A DNA stretch of 5,468 nt, taken from contig DBIS01000331.1 of the NCBI GenBank assembly GCA_002296975.1, forward strand, positions 1 to 5,468, given 5' to 3'. The number at the start of each line of letters is the position of its first letter. The first letter of the stretch is position 1. A model generated the notes under the pieces. The model was not told the origin of the DNA, ran no database searches, and saw only the letters and a list, made by a program, of their open reading frames with translations. Origin of the DNA: Deltaproteobacteria bacterium UBA796 (lineage in GTDB: Bacteria > Myxococcota_A > UBA796). Shown here piece by piece: positions 4,706 through 5,468 of the stretch. Made by a program: the position numbers and the translations under genes.

Positions 4706-5468
4706 ATGGACAAAAAGAAATTTCGAATCGCCGCACTTTATAAGTTTGGCCATATCAAAGGCGCTGAGTTCCACCGGGGGCAACTCAAGGCATTGTGTTT
4801 GGCGAAAGGCGTCACCGGCACGTTGATTATCGCAGAGGAGGGCATCAACGGCACCATCGCTGGGTCTGACGCGGCGGTGGGTTCGGTGTTGGCGGCCATC
4901 GCTGAAATCGAAGGACTGGGGCCGGTTGAGGTCAAGGAGTCGTGGTCTGAGCAGCCGCCATTTCCACGCATGAAGGTTCACTTCAAGCCAGAAATCGTCA
5001 CCATGGGCACAGGTGCAGCAGACCCCCGTAAACAGGTCGGCACCTATGTTGAGCCAGACCAGTGGAACGCGTTGATCGCCGAGCCCGGGGTGGTGTTGAT
5101 CGATACACGCAATCACTATGAGTCACGGATAGGGGCTTTTTCCGGTGCACTGTGCCCCGATACCCGTAATTTTCGAGAGTTTCCAGCTTGGGTCGAGGCC
5201 CACAAAAAGGAGCTCGAGGCCGCGACCAAAATAGTGATGTACTGCACAGGCGGCATTCGCTGCGAGCGGGGGACCGCCCATATGCTGGAGCAGGGCTTCG
5301 ATTCGGTGTTTCACCTCCACGGCGGCATTCTTCGCTATCTGGAGACGGTCGACGAGGCAGACAGTCGTTGGGAGGGGGAGTGTTTCGTCTTCGATGACCG
5401 TGTGAGCATCAAGCATGGCTTGCACCAGGGTGACCACGATATTTGCCATGCGTGCCGAGAGCCGATCA
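4706..5468 (+). CDS. trhO: tRNA uridine(34) hydroxylase TrhO, 3' end cut by the window
   Basis: TrhO (formerly YceA, UPF0176) makes 5-hydroxyuridine at wobble position 34 of certain tRNAs, using oxygen, in the cytoplasm. The 254 visible residues show the N-terminal alpha/beta domain with AEEGINGT (43-50), the conserved PFPRMKVHFKPEIVTMG (85-101), and the rhodanese domain from about 110, with IDTRNHYES (132-140) and the active-site loop CTGGIRCE (180-187), where C180 is the presumed catalytic cysteine. HGGILRYLE (205-213) and GECFVFDDRV (224-233) are also family marks, as is the start of the cysteine-rich tail, CHAC (247-250). The frame is open at the right edge, so the end is missing from the window, not from the gene. 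The start has AGGG (4695-4698) 7 bases upstream. It follows the ArfB-like gene by 52 bases on the same strand and may share its transcript; both act in translation. Confidence 0.96.
   Translation, partial: MDKKKFRIAALYKFGHIKGAEFHRGQLKALCLAKGVTGTLIIAEEGINGTIAGSDAAVGSVLAAIAEIEGLGPVEVKESWSEQPPFPRMKVHFKPEIVTMGTGAADPRKQVGTYVEPDQWNALIAEPGVVLIDTRNHYESRIGAFSGALCPDTRNFREFPAWVEAHKKELEAATKIVMYCTGGIRCERGTAHMLEQGFDSVFHLHGGILRYLETVDEADSRWEGECFVFDDRVSIKHGLHQGDHDICHACREPI

Overview
The window looks like a stretch of a chromosome from a moderately GC-rich Gram-negative bacterium, most likely a gamma- or betaproteobacterium (Pseudomonadota). The basis is a well-conserved DUF3422/COG4949 membrane protein, a TrhO-type rhodanese tRNA hydroxylase, a compact ArfB-like GGQ protein, and strong GAGGAG-type ribosome-binding sites ahead of most genes. 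The taxon is an inference; no rRNA or other marker is present.

Left part (1-1936, minus strand): an apparent operon of unfamiliar genes, read right to left. It encodes a 327-residue protein with a CxxCH motif but no export signal, then two tandem paralogous small proteins (137 and 127 residues, 32/72 identical in their ungapped core), then the first six codons of a fourth gene that runs off the left edge. Each gene has its own Shine-Dalgarno sequence. The first two gaps are short and hold potential hairpins; the third gene and the edge gene are almost contiguous. I recognise none of these proteins. They look like accessory genes.

Middle (1937-2799): about 860 bases with no convincing long gene but much dyad symmetry. 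It holds a 14-bp perfect palindrome, a nested three-stem fold, a long imperfect hairpin with an alternative partner, an AT-rich hairpin followed by a T-rich run, and a 9-bp inverted repeat just after the DUF3422 gene. It also holds a 34-codon minus-strand ORF with a good Shine-Dalgarno sequence, encoding a very basic amphipathic peptide. This is the part of the window least explained by ordinary genes.

Right part (2800-5468): more ordinary, housekeeping-like. A DUF3422 membrane-anchored protein (minus strand) is divergent from a plus-strand pair, an ArfB-like peptidyl-tRNA hydrolase (ribosome rescue) followed 52 bases later by trhO (wobble-uridine hydroxylation), which is cut by the right edge. 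Both plus-strand genes act in translation. There is no CRISPR array, tRNA, rRNA or recognisable insertion sequence.
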